Notes under the pieces: generated by a model
Told to the model about the DNA's origin: nothing
Seen by the model: only the letters and a program-made list of their open reading frames with translations
Database searches by the model: none
Assembly: GCF_002902965.1 (NCBI RefSeq)
Contig: NZ_CP026107.1
Coordinates: 496,001 to 560,000, forward strand
Reading direction: 5' to 3'
DNA length: 64,000 nt
Source: Paraburkholderia hospita
Lineage (GTDB): Bacteria > Pseudomonadota > Gammaproteobacteria > Burkholderiales > Burkholderiaceae
Program-made: the position numbers and the translations under genes
Part shown: positions 25,571 through 34,418 of the stretch, in pieces
Layout: each line of letters starts with the position of its first letter
How positions within the stretch are numbered: position 1 is the stretch's first letter

Positions 25571-26443
25571 GTGGAGCTACTCAATGACATGGCGCTGTTC
25601 GTCGAGGTCGTCAAAGCCAAAGGCTTTCGTCACGCTGCGCAGGTGCTGGATATGCCGAACTCGACGTTGTCCCGGCGCATCGCGACGTTGGAGAAGGCGA
25701 TCGGATTGCGTCTTCTGCACCGGACCACACGCAGGATCGAGCTGACGGAAGCCGGGCAGCTCTATTTCGAGCGCTGCAAACGCATCGTCGACGAAGCACG
25801 CCTCGCGCACGAGCAGCTCGGCGACATGCTTGCGAACCCCAGCGGCGTGCTTCGCGCGTCGTTGCCAGTCGACTTCGCCGTGACGTACCTCGCGCCATTG
25901 ATCGCCGAATTCGCCGGCCTCTACCCCGGCATCACCTTCGACTTCGACTTGACGCCACGGCAAGTCGATCTGGTCAGCGAACCCTTCGACGTAGCGATTC
26001 GCATCGGCGAGCCCGCGGATTCGCAGCTCATCGCGCGGCCATTGGCGTCGCTTCGGCCCAGGCTATACGCATCGACGGGTTATCTCGAACAGGCTGGCGA
26101 GCCGCGCAAGCCCGTCGATCTGGAACGACACGAGTGCCTGGGCATCCTGAGAGCGGGCGCGTGGACATTGAACAACGGAAGACGGAGCGTCACGGTGCCT
26201 GTGGGAGGACGGTTCACGCTCAACAGCGTCGGCATGATCCGGCGGCTGGCGACGCTCGATATGGGCATCGTGCTGCTGCCCGAAGAAATCGTCGCAGATG
26301 AACTGGCCGGCGGGAAGCTGCGCCACATCATGCCCGAATGGGACGGCATCGCCACGCCAGTCTACGCAATCACGGAAACCCGCCTGCTGCCCGCGAAAAC
26401 ACAGCACTTCATCGGATTTCTTCGGGAGCGGTTGGGTCGGTAA
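25571..26443 (+). CDS. LysR-family regulator, CrgA-like
   Basis: This 290-residue LysR protein has DMALFVEVVKAKGF, MPNSTLSRRIATLE and LLHRTTRRIELTEAG, the form common in the CrgA subgroup. These regulators often control adjacent oxidoreductase genes and respond to electrophiles such as quinones. GTG 25571 is preceded by GGAGCAG. Being divergent from the OYE gene, it is probably its regulator. Confidence 0.9.
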   Translation: MELLNDMALFVEVVKAKGFRHAAQVLDMPNSTLSRRIATLEKAIGLRLLHRTTRRIELTEAGQLYFERCKRIVDEARLAHEQLGDMLANPSGVLRASLPVDFAVTYLAPLIAEFAGLYPGITFDFDLTPRQVDLVSEPFDVAIRIGEPADSQLIARPLASLRPRLYASTGYLEQAGEPRKPVDLERHECLGILRAGAWTLNNGRRSVTVPVGGRFTLNSVGMIRRLATLDMGIVLLPEEIVADELAGGKLRHIMPEWDGIATPVYAITETRLLPAKTQHFIGFLRERLGR

Positions 26444-26492
26444 GCCGGGTGATCGAAGACTCGTTCGAAAGGTGCCAGTTTTAAAGCGAACT

Positions 26493-27434
26493 TCAGCCGC
26501 GACGCGCCAGGTGAATCCCGGCGAGCATGCAACGCACTGAGCCACCCGCCAGTTCGATAGTCGGTACGTCGAGCGGCAACAGCTGCGCGGACCGCTCGAT
26601 CAGCCTGCGCTGCCGCTGCGTGAGACAGCCGAGTGCACGCCGGGAGAGCGCGAGCACGCGGCCGTCGCGGCCTGTCAGTTCCAGCGCGTTGCCAGCGAAA
26701 TGACCAAGCTGCTCATTGTCGAGCGCGATCACCGTGCGTCCCGTTTCCGCGAGACACCGATGAATGTGCTCGCGCCGGGCCGCATCGCTAATCACGTCGA
26801 AGCCAACGAGCGCGAAGTCCGTCGCGACGCTCATCATCACGTTCGTGTGATAGACCGGTTGCCCATTCGAATCAGCCGTATCGAAACACATCGGCTCGAA
26901 GTTGAAATGCATGCAGAAGCGTTCGAGCGCGACGGGGTCCGCGCGCCGCGACCGCGCCGTGTACGCGATGCGTGTAACGTGATCGAGCACCATCGCGCCC
27001 GTGCCTTCCAGAAAAATATCGTCGTGTTCGAGGCCCGAATAGTCGACGACGTCCTGCACCCGATACTCCGCCTTGAGCATCTCGATCACATCCGTGCGTC
27101 GCTCGCGTCGGCGGTTGCGGCTGTACATCGGATATAGCGCGACATGGCCGCCCGGATGCGTCGAGAACCAGTTGTTGGGGAAGACGGAGTCGGGCGTGCC
27201 GTTGTCCCCGGGGTCATCGAATACATGCACGCGGACGCCCGCGTCGGACAGGCGTTGCGCGGCGGCCGTCACTTCGTCGCGCGCGGCGTCGGCCAGAGCG
27301 CGCGCATCGGTATGGTCATGCCAGACGGGCGCGCGCTGAAAGGCGTTGTCGCCGGCGGTTTCGGGATTGGGTGTGAAGCGATGCGGTCGTACCATTACGA
27401 CGGCCGACGGGGCCTGTATCGACAAGCGGTTCAT
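26493..27434 (-). CDS. ctlX: Citrulline hydrolase-like protein (CtlX family)
   Basis: This 313-residue member of the amidinotransferase/arginine-deiminase superfamily shows SAVVMVRPHRF, SVFPNNWFSTHP, DDIFLEGTGAMVLDH and VYHTNVMMSV, with the C-terminal catalytic Cys in GGSVRCMLAGIHL. CtlX enzymes convert citrulline to ornithine, carbon dioxide and ammonia. ATG 27434 is favoured; ATG 27461 would add nine residues. The gene follows ornithine cyclodeaminase by 42 bp on the same strand, so citrulline would go to ornithine and then proline. It has no signal peptide. Confidence 0.85.
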   Translation of the reverse strand: MNRLSIQAPSAVVMVRPHRFTPNPETAGDNAFQRAPVWHDHTDARALADAARDEVTAAAQRLSDAGVRVHVFDDPGDNGTPDSVFPNNWFSTHPGGHVALYPMYSRNRRRERRTDVIEMLKAEYRVQDVVDYSGLEHDDIFLEGTGAMVLDHVTRIAYTARSRRADPVALERFCMHFNFEPMCFDTADSNGQPVYHTNVMMSVATDFALVGFDVISDAARREHIHRCLAETGRTVIALDNEQLGHFAGNALELTGRDGRVLALSRRALGCLTQRQRRLIERSAQLLPLDVPTIELAGGSVRCMLAGIHLARRG

Positions 27435-27476
27435 GTGTGCACGCAGAAGACGGTTGAGCAATGAAACGATGGTGAT

Positions 27477-28538
27477 TCAATGCACCAGTTCGATCTCGGG
27501 TTGTTGCGGCGCAGGCGCGCTCTGGGTGCCGATCAACGCAAAGAGGTTCTTCGGATCTGTGGCGGGGGGAATCAGAGAAATCTCTGTGCCAGCGGCGTAC
27601 TGCATCGCGAGCGCGTACAGATAGCGCAGCGCGGAATAGTCTTCGAGCGCGAAGCCGACGGAATCGAAAATCGTGACCTGCGATGCGCTTTCACGCCCTG
27701 CGGCCTCGCCCTTCAGCACGCGCCAGAGTTCGACGACGGGAAAGTCGGCGGGCATCTGCTGGATATCGCCTTCGATACGCGTTTGCGGTTCGTACTCGAC
27801 GACCACACGGCCCATGCGCAGCACGTCGGCATGCAGTTCGGTCTTGCCGGGGCAATCGCCGCCCACTGCGTTCAGATGCATGCCGGGCTCGATCATGTCC
27901 GGCATGAGAATCGTCGCGTAGGCCTTGTCGGCGGTCACGGTCGTGACGATATCGGCGCCGCGCACGGCTTCGGCAGTCGATGTTGCGCGCACGACCCGCA
28001 GCGCAGGCCAGGCGGACAGATTGCGAACGAGCTTGTCGGTTGCGTGCGAATCGACATCGAACACACGGATTTCGTCGATGCCGAGTTGCGTGTGAAAGGC
28101 GATCGCCTGGAATTCGCTTTGCGCGCCGTTGCCGATCAGCGCCATCGTTTTCGAGTCGGGACGCGCGAGCACTTTGGCCGCGAGCACCGAGGTCGCCGCG
28201 GTACGCAGCGCGGTGGTCAGCGTGAGTTCGGCAAGCAACAAAGGGTAACCAGTATCTACATCGGCGAGCGCACCGAATGCCATCACCGTGTGAATGCCGC
28301 GTTGCGCGTTGACGGGATGGCCGTTGACGTACTTGAAGGCGAACAGCTTCGCATCGGCGACGGGCATCAGTTCGATCACACCATCGCGCGAATGGCACGC
28401 GACGCGCGGCGATTTGTCGAATTCCGCCCATCGAAGAAAGTCGGCACGCAAGGTGCTGACGAGTTCGTCGATAAAGCGCGGCACGCCGACGCTCGCAACG
28501 AGGCGGCTGGTGGCGGGAACGTCGAGGAAGCGGGTCAT
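27477..28538 (-). CDS. ocd: Ornithine cyclodeaminase
   Basis: This 353-residue ornithine cyclodeaminase/mu-crystallin family enzyme has ELMPVADAKLFAFKYVNGHP, the NAD-binding IGNGAQSEFQ, LNAVGGDCPGKTEL and FDSVGFALEDYSALRYL. The enzyme converts L-ornithine to L-proline and ammonia with bound NAD. Pairing with the CtlX-like gene and a divergent Lrp gene matches known citrulline/ornithine catabolic modules. Start ATG 28538 has GGAGACAAAACC upstream. Confidence 0.93.
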   Translation of the reverse strand: MTRFLDVPATSRLVASVGVPRFIDELVSTLRADFLRWAEFDKSPRVACHSRDGVIELMPVADAKLFAFKYVNGHPVNAQRGIHTVMAFGALADVDTGYPLLLAELTLTTALRTAATSVLAAKVLARPDSKTMALIGNGAQSEFQAIAFHTQLGIDEIRVFDVDSHATDKLVRNLSAWPALRVVRATSTAEAVRGADIVTTVTADKAYATILMPDMIEPGMHLNAVGGDCPGKTELHADVLRMGRVVVEYEPQTRIEGDIQQMPADFPVVELWRVLKGEAAGRESASQVTIFDSVGFALEDYSALRYLYALAMQYAAGTEISLIPPATDPKNLFALIGTQSAPAPQQPEIELVH

Positions 28539-28756
28539 GGTTTTGTCTCCGGTGATGATCTTGCGGCCTGGATGCGCCGCCCGATAGAGACATTATTTCC
28601 GCCCGTGAAGCCAACAGAAAGATGGCAAACTTGTCAAAATTGCTAATGTTTCCGGCATTCTGATAGCTCATGCTGGCATTCTGTTCGATTGCGGATGTTG
28701 CACATGGCGCAGCAGCCGTATGCTCGAAGCCTGCTCATCGCACCAAAGGTACTGAC
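28539..28756. promoter_or_regulatory. Divergent promoter region, ocd-ctlX and lrp-type gene
   Basis: The 218-bp gap holds an AT-rich core near 28605-28665. Lrp/AsnC proteins usually bind here and control the neighbouring amino-acid gene in response to the amino acid. No exact site is assigned. Confidence 0.45.
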
Positions 28757-29188
28757 ATGATCAATCTCGACGACGTCGATCGCCAACTCATCGCCCTGTT
28801 GCGCGACGACGCTCGTGCCTCTGTCGTCACGCTCGCGAAGGAACTAAGAGTCGCGCGCGCAACGGTACAAAACCGGCTGGCCCGGCTGGAAAAGAATGGT
28901 GTGATCGTGGGCTATACGGTGCGTCTCAAGCAGGCGGCGGAGAAGCATCGGATCCGCGCGCTGATGTCGATTGCCGTGCACGGCAATCGCGCCGCTGAAG
29001 TGATCAAGGTGCTGCGCGGGCATCCGAACGTAGCGACGATTCACAGCACTAACGGGCGCTGGGATCTGATCGCCGAACTGCATGCGGACTCGCTGGAGAA
29101 TTTCGATCGCGTGCTGGGGGCGATTCGCATGATTGACGGGATTGCGAATAGCGAGACCAGCATTTTGCTGTCGACTCACAAGGCCTGA
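28757..29188 (+). CDS. Lrp/AsnC-family regulator
   Basis: This 143-residue regulator has an N-terminal HTH (DVDRQLIALLRDDARAS, then VARATVQNRLARLEKNG) and a RAM ligand-binding domain at residues 65-140. ATG 28757 is used, with AAAGGTACTGAC upstream. It is divergent from ocd-ctlX and most likely activates those genes in response to ornithine, citrulline or arginine. A longer frame back to 28670 adds unrelated residues. Confidence 0.92.
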   Translation: MINLDDVDRQLIALLRDDARASVVTLAKELRVARATVQNRLARLEKNGVIVGYTVRLKQAAEKHRIRALMSIAVHGNRAAEVIKVLRGHPNVATIHSTNGRWDLIAELHADSLENFDRVLGAIRMIDGIANSETSILLSTHKA

Positions 29189-29349
29189 CGTGGAGCAAAG
29201 AGACTTCGTGTGTTTTCCGTAGCGATTCGTCTCATCGGTGGATTGGGCTTCTTTTGTTCGATAACAATAAAATAAAAAACTAGGTAAACCTGACGCAAGA
29301 TTTCGTCCGACACCGGCTCGTTCGATGGATCAACTCACACCATGACGAC

Positions 29350-29709
29350 ATGAAGGTAAAGGATCTGGTCGAACTCTGCTCGATTTACTACGAAATCCGT
29401 CCTATGCCCCACGCTACCGAAGAGGACAGAATGGCGATTCTATTTGGCACCGAATAAGTGAAACTGGACTCATGGCGCCACAAAGTCCGCCCGCCCGATA
29501 TCGGACGGGTGGATGCCCCGGGACTTCGCGATACAAGGAATCCTGTTGACTGGGTGACTGTCTTCGAGGAGGGTGAGGGCTGGGCGGTTCTGGTAAGGAG
29601 GGGGGCTCCGTACGAGGGCAGCTCTGCCGTTCTTTCGTGGCAGGACGGCATCATCCTCGCGCTTCCAGCAGTCCGGGCGCGCGACGTCGGGGTTCCGCAA
29701 CAGACGTAA
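29350..29709 (+). pseudogene. Small ORF pair separated by one in-frame TAA
   Basis: ATG 29350 opens a 35-codon frame ending in TAA at 29455-29457. The very next codon, GTG 29458, continues in the same frame for 83 residues to 29709. Either one gene of about 119 codons has been split by a nonsense mutation, or a short leader precedes a GTG-started protein. No family was recognised in VKLDSWRHKVRPPDIGR or VFEEGEGWAVLVRRGAP. It ends 12 bp before the next gene and could be its leader gene. Confidence 0.35.
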
Positions 29710-29721
29710 GGGTCACCTCTT

Positions 29722-30834
29722 ATGAGAAAAGAGATCAACACGGGCAACAGCCAGGCATATTCGCGGCCGGCACGTCTTCTGAAAATCGCTTCCTGGATCA
29801 TCGCGATCGCCTTCGCGATCTTCCTGAACATGTTGGGCTCGCTCGTGATCCGCGATCTAATTTATGCGCCGCGTGGCGGGCCACCGAATGCCGCGCAGTT
29901 CAGCGAAGCAGCGACCTCACAGCTCGATGTGCAGATGCGTGATTTGCAGCTTCAGCGGGACGCACTGAATGACAAGATGGAGAACGCTCGCATTGCTCAC
30001 GACCGCGCAGGCAAGCTGTACGTGGAGGCGCGTGAGAGTTTCAGGAACTGGATTGCGACCAGACAGGCCACGGGGGATAGCCGCAATGATCCGGAATTGC
30101 TTGCACGGACACAGAAGCTCGACGAACTTCAGGCGAGTGTCGCGGGCTGGCAAAGCCAGCAGAATGCGCTCGCCGATCAGGCCCGCCAGATCGACGCGCA
30201 CCTGAACCAGTTGCGCATCGAGATCGCGGCCGCAAGGCAGGCCGCCGACAAGCGCTACGAGGCGGCAAGCCGTCGTTACGAGCTCATCGTGTTCGGGTGG
30301 CGCCTTGCGTTGACGCTCCCGCTTCTCGTCGTTGCCGTATGGCTTTTCATCCGCTTTCGCAAAAGGCGATACTGGCCGTTCGTGTACGGCTTTGGCCTCT
30401 TCGCGCTGACGGCGTTCTTCGTCGAGCTTGTCCCGTACCTGCCCAGTTTCGGGGGATATGTACGCGTGCTGGTGGGTATCGCGCTCGTCGTGTTCGCTGG
30501 TATCTACATGCTCCGTGCGTTCCAGAAATATGTCGAGCGAAAGCGCGCCGATCTGGAACAGAGTCGAACCGAACGCGCACGTGGCGTCGACTACGAAAAG
30601 GCGCTCAGTACATTCCAGAAGAAGCTGTGCCCGTCGTGCGACAAGCCGTGGCATCTTGGCGGCGAGCAGGCCTCGTACTGCATCCATTGCGGGCTGAATC
30701 TTTTCAAAGTCTGCGCCTGCGGCGGCCGTAACTTCGCCTTTTTCCCTTTCTGCAACCAGTGCGGCGAGCCTGTGACGGAGACGGCGGAGCTCCGCTCTGC
30801 AGAACCCGGTGAGCGTCCGCCAGCAAGTAACTGA
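29722..30834 (+). CDS. Membrane protein with coiled coil and C-terminal zinc ribbons
   Basis: This 370-residue protein has one N-terminal membrane helix (about 22-45), a long predicted coiled coil (about 65-190) rich in Gln, Arg and Ala, then three hydrophobic helices (about 195-265), and a cytoplasmic tail. The tail has paired Cys motifs, CPSC...CIHC and CACG...CNQC, forming two zinc ribbons. Its name and role are unknown to me. The layout suggests a membrane-anchored scaffold or a protein-quality factor, but that is speculation. ATG 29722 has a modest GGTCACC upstream. Confidence 0.7.
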   Translation: MRKEINTGNSQAYSRPARLLKIASWIIAIAFAIFLNMLGSLVIRDLIYAPRGGPPNAAQFSEAATSQLDVQMRDLQLQRDALNDKMENARIAHDRAGKLYVEARESFRNWIATRQATGDSRNDPELLARTQKLDELQASVAGWQSQQNALADQARQIDAHLNQLRIEIAAARQAADKRYEAASRRYELIVFGWRLALTLPLLVVAVWLFIRFRKRRYWPFVYGFGLFALTAFFVELVPYLPSFGGYVRVLVGIALVVFAGIYMLRAFQKYVERKRADLEQSRTERARGVDYEKALSTFQKKLCPSCDKPWHLGGEQASYCIHCGLNLFKVCACGGRNFAFFPFCNQCGEPVTETAELRSAEPGERPPASN

Positions 30835-31010
30835 CAGAACCAATTTTTCTGGATTCGCTTCCCAACGGAAAGCGCCTTGCTCACACCAGCTGGTTAGCAG
30901 ATGGACAGTTGGGTCGGAACGGATAGGTGAGATTCTAAGGGAGCCAAACGTAGCGAACGTGAAGGGCCGCCACCGTGCATAGCGAGGCATGCGAGGGCTG
31001 AAATGAACAC

Positions 31011-31029
31011 GGGCGCCGAATCGGCGCCC
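31011..31029 (-). terminator. Probable terminator of the HU-like gene
   Basis: GGGCGCCGA and TCGGCGCCC form a perfect inverted repeat about 45 bases after the HU-like stop. Read on the minus strand it is followed by a modest T-rich stretch (GTGTTCATTT). Confidence 0.6.
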
Positions 31030-31073
31030 GCACAGGTTGCTGCTTGTGAGGCAGCAGATCAAAGCCATTGCAT

Positions 31074-31529
31074 TTATGCTGCCGCGTCCTTGAGCTTCTT
31101 CAAAGCGCGCGCCTTGATGCGAACCGTCGCCGGTTTCGCGTCGAACCAGCGTTCTTCGCCCGTGAACGGATCCTTGCCGAAGCGCTTCTTCTTCGCGGGC
31201 ACTTGCTGAACCGTGATCTTCAGAAGACCCGACAGCGTGAATTCGCCGGCACCCTTCTTGTGAACCGAGCCGAGGATGGTGTCTTCCAGCGCGGCGAGAA
31301 TCGCTTTCGCAGCCTTCGGCTCAACGTTAGCCGCCTGTGCAACGTGATTGGCGAGCGACGCCTTCGTGAACGTCTCTTTCACGGGTGCGCCAGCGACCAG
31401 CTTTTTCGCCGTCCCGTTTGCAGCCTTTGCCGGTGCAGCCTTGGTAGCCGGTTTGGCAGCTTTCGGAGCAGCCTTGGGAGCAGCCTTCGTTGCGGTCTTG
31501 GTTGCCGTCTTCGTTGCAGTCTTTGCCAT
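31074..31529 (-). CDS. HU-family DNA-binding protein with histone-H1-like tail
   Basis: The product has 151 residues. The first 45 are an Ala/Lys/Thr/Pro-rich tail with repeats (TATKTATKTATK, KAAPKAAPKAAK) like eukaryotic H1 and bacterial AlgP/H1-like tails. The rest is an HU/IHF domain: FTKASLANHVAQAA, GAGEFTLSGLLKI, and an arm region KKKRFGKDPFTGEE. It should bind and condense DNA as a nucleoid protein. The tail repeat could slip in copy number. ATG 31529 is close to an AGGAGG-type site at about 31556. Confidence 0.93.
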   Translation of the reverse strand: MAKTATKTATKTATKAAPKAAPKAAKPATKAAPAKAANGTAKKLVAGAPVKETFTKASLANHVAQAANVEPKAAKAILAALEDTILGSVHKKGAGEFTLSGLLKITVQQVPAKKKRFGKDPFTGEERWFDAKPATVRIKARALKKLKDAAA

Positions 31530-32105
31530 AGTCGTGGATGACTCACTTTCGAATTAGGAGGTGCTCGCCGCAGTTCATGCGGCAAGCACAGGCATTCTAT
31601 GACGTCCTGTGTGCTATGTGTCAAGAAAAAGCCTTAAAACAGGCACTGAAATGATCTTCCCGCAACACAATTCCGCTCGACGGACTCAAAAGTTGGGGGA
31701 TGTCCCCCCTTATAGACGACGGATGGCTACTGACTACAGGTGAGTGTTTTCGGGATGCCTAGGATTGCTTCGGATTCTGGACTCGGTCTATGGCTGCCGT
31801 CAGAGAAGAGAGGGCGGCACGATGCGCTCCAACTCAGCGCAATCCGGTGCCCCCGTCGCCACCTCCGGGCACGGCTAGAGGTACCGCCCTTGCCAGATGA
31901 AGCCTTAGTCGGTAGCCGGCCGGAGCCACCTTGCTGCACATGCCGCGAGGACAATGCATCATCCCTTGGGCTCGTCGCCTCGAACTGCAAGTGCCGCTCG
32001 GGGCGACCGACCGGTCACCGGCGCCACCGCCGAAAATCACCGCCCAGCCATCGCCAATCTCATCCGCGTAAGCCTGCGCGAGAACGGCGAATAGCGAAAG
32101 TTGTG
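31530..32105. other. Gap between HU-like and FadR-type genes
   Basis: In these 576 bases no recognisable gene was found. The first 100 bases are the HU-like gene's promoter and leader. A short frame ending near 32096 (AENHRPAIANLIRVSL) could be the tail of a lost gene, but it is too short to name. Frames on either strand here look like shadows. Confidence 0.4.
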
Positions 32106-32831
32106 CTAACGCCAGGCCTGCGTGAACTCGCCGATCACGCGCGCGAGATGCGCGTGCATCTCCATGCGCGCAGCGGCCGCGTCGCGCGCCATGATGGCCG
32201 AAAAGATACGTTGATGGTCTTCCTGCGAAGCTTCCCGCAACGCGGGCGTATGGAAGTGCTCCTCAATCTTTTTCCACAACGGGTCGGCGCGGGAGTTGTC
32301 CCACATCGCGGCCACCACGAGCCGGAGCACTTCGTTTCCTGTTGCCCGTGCAATCGCCAGATGGAACTCGCGGTCAGCGGCCTCATTCGCAGCCTTGTCG
32401 TCCATGTTCTCGCGCATCGCGCGCAACGCGGCGAAGATCTGGTCGAGGTCCGAATCCTTGCGTTCGGTCGCGGCGAGCGCCGCGATCCCGCTTTCGATCA
32501 CCGCCCGTGCGCGCAGCGTCTCAATCGGGCCTAGCCCGCGCGGCAGTTCGAACGTGACGGACCGCGCCTCCGGTGCTTTGGCCACATAGATGCCCGACCC
32601 TACACGCACCTCGACTACGCCCTGGACTTCCAGCGCGATGATCGCCTCCCTCACCTGCGTGCGGCTCACGCCGAAACGCTCGGCTAGCGTTCGCTCGGAA
32701 GGCAGGCGGGCGCGAGGTCCGACATCGTCAGCCGCGATCAGGTCGTAGATCTGCTTCGCCAGCCCGACATAGGAACGGTCGCCAGCGTCCGCGTCGGCGC
32801 GGCCGGTTAGCGTGTGCGAAAGATCGGACAT
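32106..32831 (-). CDS. GntR-family regulator, FadR/FCD subgroup
   Basis: This 241-residue regulator has an N-terminal winged HTH (RLPSERTLAERFGVSRTQV then REAIIALEVQGVVE) and an all-helical FCD effector domain with the metal-binding His positions of that fold (DREFHLAIA, HFHTPALRE, DHQRIF). FCD regulators sense sugar acids, carboxylates or amino acids. It is divergent from the ABC importer genes, whose promoter it probably represses. A palindromic element at 32886-32895 lies in the gap. Confidence 0.9.
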   Translation of the reverse strand: MSDLSHTLTGRADADAGDRSYVGLAKQIYDLIAADDVGPRARLPSERTLAERFGVSRTQVREAIIALEVQGVVEVRVGSGIYVAKAPEARSVTFELPRGLGPIETLRARAVIESGIAALAATERKDSDLDQIFAALRAMRENMDDKAANEAADREFHLAIARATGNEVLRLVVAAMWDNSRADPLWKKIEEHFHTPALREASQEDHQRIFSAIMARDAAAARMEMHAHLARVIGEFTQAWR

Positions 32832-33254
32832 CCAGAATTCTCGAAATCGTCGAAGCCGCCGGGCGGTGGCTGAAGGTCAGAAAAATGGTACACCAATTCC
32901 CGTGTCACGCCGTCTGTCTACGGCAGCTCCGGTCTTTGTCGATCAAGCATAGAAACGGCGTGGGTTTCAGCCCGTTCGAGCCGGGCACCGGGCTCGCTGG
33001 TAAACCACTATCGCGCGCAGATTGGTATGCCAGTAACAATCCATTCTGTCAGATGGGGCGGTGTTCGCGCATGCCGCTCGTTTCGCTTCGAGAGGCGCCT
33101 TTGAATAGGCCATTCCGCTGATTCGACGAGTCCGATCCAGTTCCGCTCTAGCATATTCGCAAGATTCCCTACATCACGCACACCGTTTCGGCAATCCACT
33201 ACGAGCCTTGTGCGCCGGCAGTCGGTAAGTTAAATCCAACGAAACGGAGGCAAC
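32832..33254. promoter_or_regulatory. Divergent regulatory region, FadR-type gene and ABC importer
   Basis: The 423-bp gap has no credible gene. It includes a near-palindrome matching GntR operators (listed separately) and should hold both promoters. The importer's ribosome site GGAGG is at 33246. Confidence 0.55.
32886..32895. promoter_or_regulatory. Candidate GntR/FadR operator TGGTACACCA
   Basis: TGGT and ACCA half-sites are separated by two bases, in a wider imperfect dyad AATGGT-AC-ACCAATT. FadR-subfamily proteins typically bind TGGT...ACCA-type dyads. It lies 54 bases upstream of the regulator start and about 360 bases upstream of the importer. Confidence 0.45.
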
Positions 33255-34382
33255 ATGCTTTCAGGAATCCAGGTGATTCGCGCGGCGGCGGCCGCGTCAT
33301 TGGCGCTGTGCGCAAGCGCGGCTTTCGCGCAGGCGTCGATCGTTTCCGGGCCGTCAAGCGATCCCACGTGCATGGTTCCGTGGAAGAGCGATACGAAGTT
33401 CGTTAAGTATCCGAAGAAGAACGGGCCCTATCGGGTCGCGCTCGTGAACGGCTATATCGCAAACACCTGGCGCATCCAGATGATCAAGACCGCCAAAGCC
33501 TATGCGGCGTTACCGGACGTCGCCTCCAAGCTCAAGGAATTCAAGGTCGTCTCGACCGGCGAAGACGTACCGGCGCAGATCTCGGCCGTCAACAACTTCA
33601 TCGATGCCGGCTATGACGCGATCATCGTTAACGCGCAGAACCCCTCTTCATTCGGACCCGCGATCCGCCGCGCCAAGAAAGCCGGCGTCGTGCTGGTCGC
33701 GTTCGACAATACGCTCGACAGCGAGGATGCGATCAACGTCGACGTCGATCAGTACGGACTTGGCGTGCTGTGGGCCAAGTGGCTCGCGAGCCATCTGTCG
33801 AACGGAGGCAAGGTGCTCGAGGTCCGCGGGGTGGCAGGCACATCGGTCGACACTGACCGGCACAAGGGTTTCCAGAGCACATTGAAGGCGACCGGCAAGA
33901 AGTGGAACATCGTCGAGGTCTATGGCAAGTGGGACGACGGCGTCGCGCAGAAGGCCGCCGCCGACGCGATTGCCGTGCAGGGCCACTTCGATGGAATTTC
34001 GGCGCAGGGTGGCGACACGGGTGTCGTGCGCGCAATGATCGATGCGAAACATCCGTTCGTGCCGTTTGGCGGCGAAACGGAGAACGGCTTTCGCAAGTTC
34101 TGCGCGCAGTATGGGAGCCAAGGCCTGAAGTGCACGTCAGCGGGCACCGGTCCCGCGCAGGTGGCGGTGGCGATAAAAACGGCACTCGCTGCGCTCGGCG
34201 GCCAGACGGTCCCGGTCTCGATCAAGCTGCCGCTCGACGTCACCGACGATTCGGCGCTGAAGGCGGGCGTCAACTACTTCCCCGATGAGTCCGACAACTT
34301 CTTCGTCGGCAATTCGTTTCCGACTTGCGGCATCAACTTTTCCGCGCAGGAAATCATGAAGCAGAACCAGGGCAACCAGTGA
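33255..34382 (+). CDS. Sugar ABC importer, periplasmic binding protein
   Basis: This 375-residue protein has a cleavable signal ending SAAFAQA and a type 1 periplasmic binding fold of the ribose/galactose group: GPYRVALVNGYIANTW, FIDAGYDAIIVNAQNP, KKAGVVLVAFDN and KVLEVRGVAGTSVD. It delivers a sugar or polyol to the permeases. The GGAGG at 33246 fixes ATG 33255. Cys residues near positions 39, 278 and 284 are unusual and might form a disulfide. The real ligand is not known. Confidence 0.92.
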   Translation: MLSGIQVIRAAAAASLALCASAAFAQASIVSGPSSDPTCMVPWKSDTKFVKYPKKNGPYRVALVNGYIANTWRIQMIKTAKAYAALPDVASKLKEFKVVSTGEDVPAQISAVNNFIDAGYDAIIVNAQNPSSFGPAIRRAKKAGVVLVAFDNTLDSEDAINVDVDQYGLGVLWAKWLASHLSNGGKVLEVRGVAGTSVDTDRHKGFQSTLKATGKKWNIVEVYGKWDDGVAQKAAADAIAVQGHFDGISAQGGDTGVVRAMIDAKHPFVPFGGETENGFRKFCAQYGSQGLKCTSAGTGPAQVAVAIKTALAALGGQTVPVSIKLPLDVTDDSALKAGVNYFPDESDNFFVGNSFPTCGINFSAQEIMKQNQGNQ

Positions 34383-34418
34383 TTGGCTGATGGTTAGCGA
34401 CGTGACGGGAGACGAAGC

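Noticed and set aside
31740..32534. A 264-residue plus-strand frame opposite the FadR-type gene
   Set aside because: Its second half is the antisense of the FCD regulator and the first half has no known motif.
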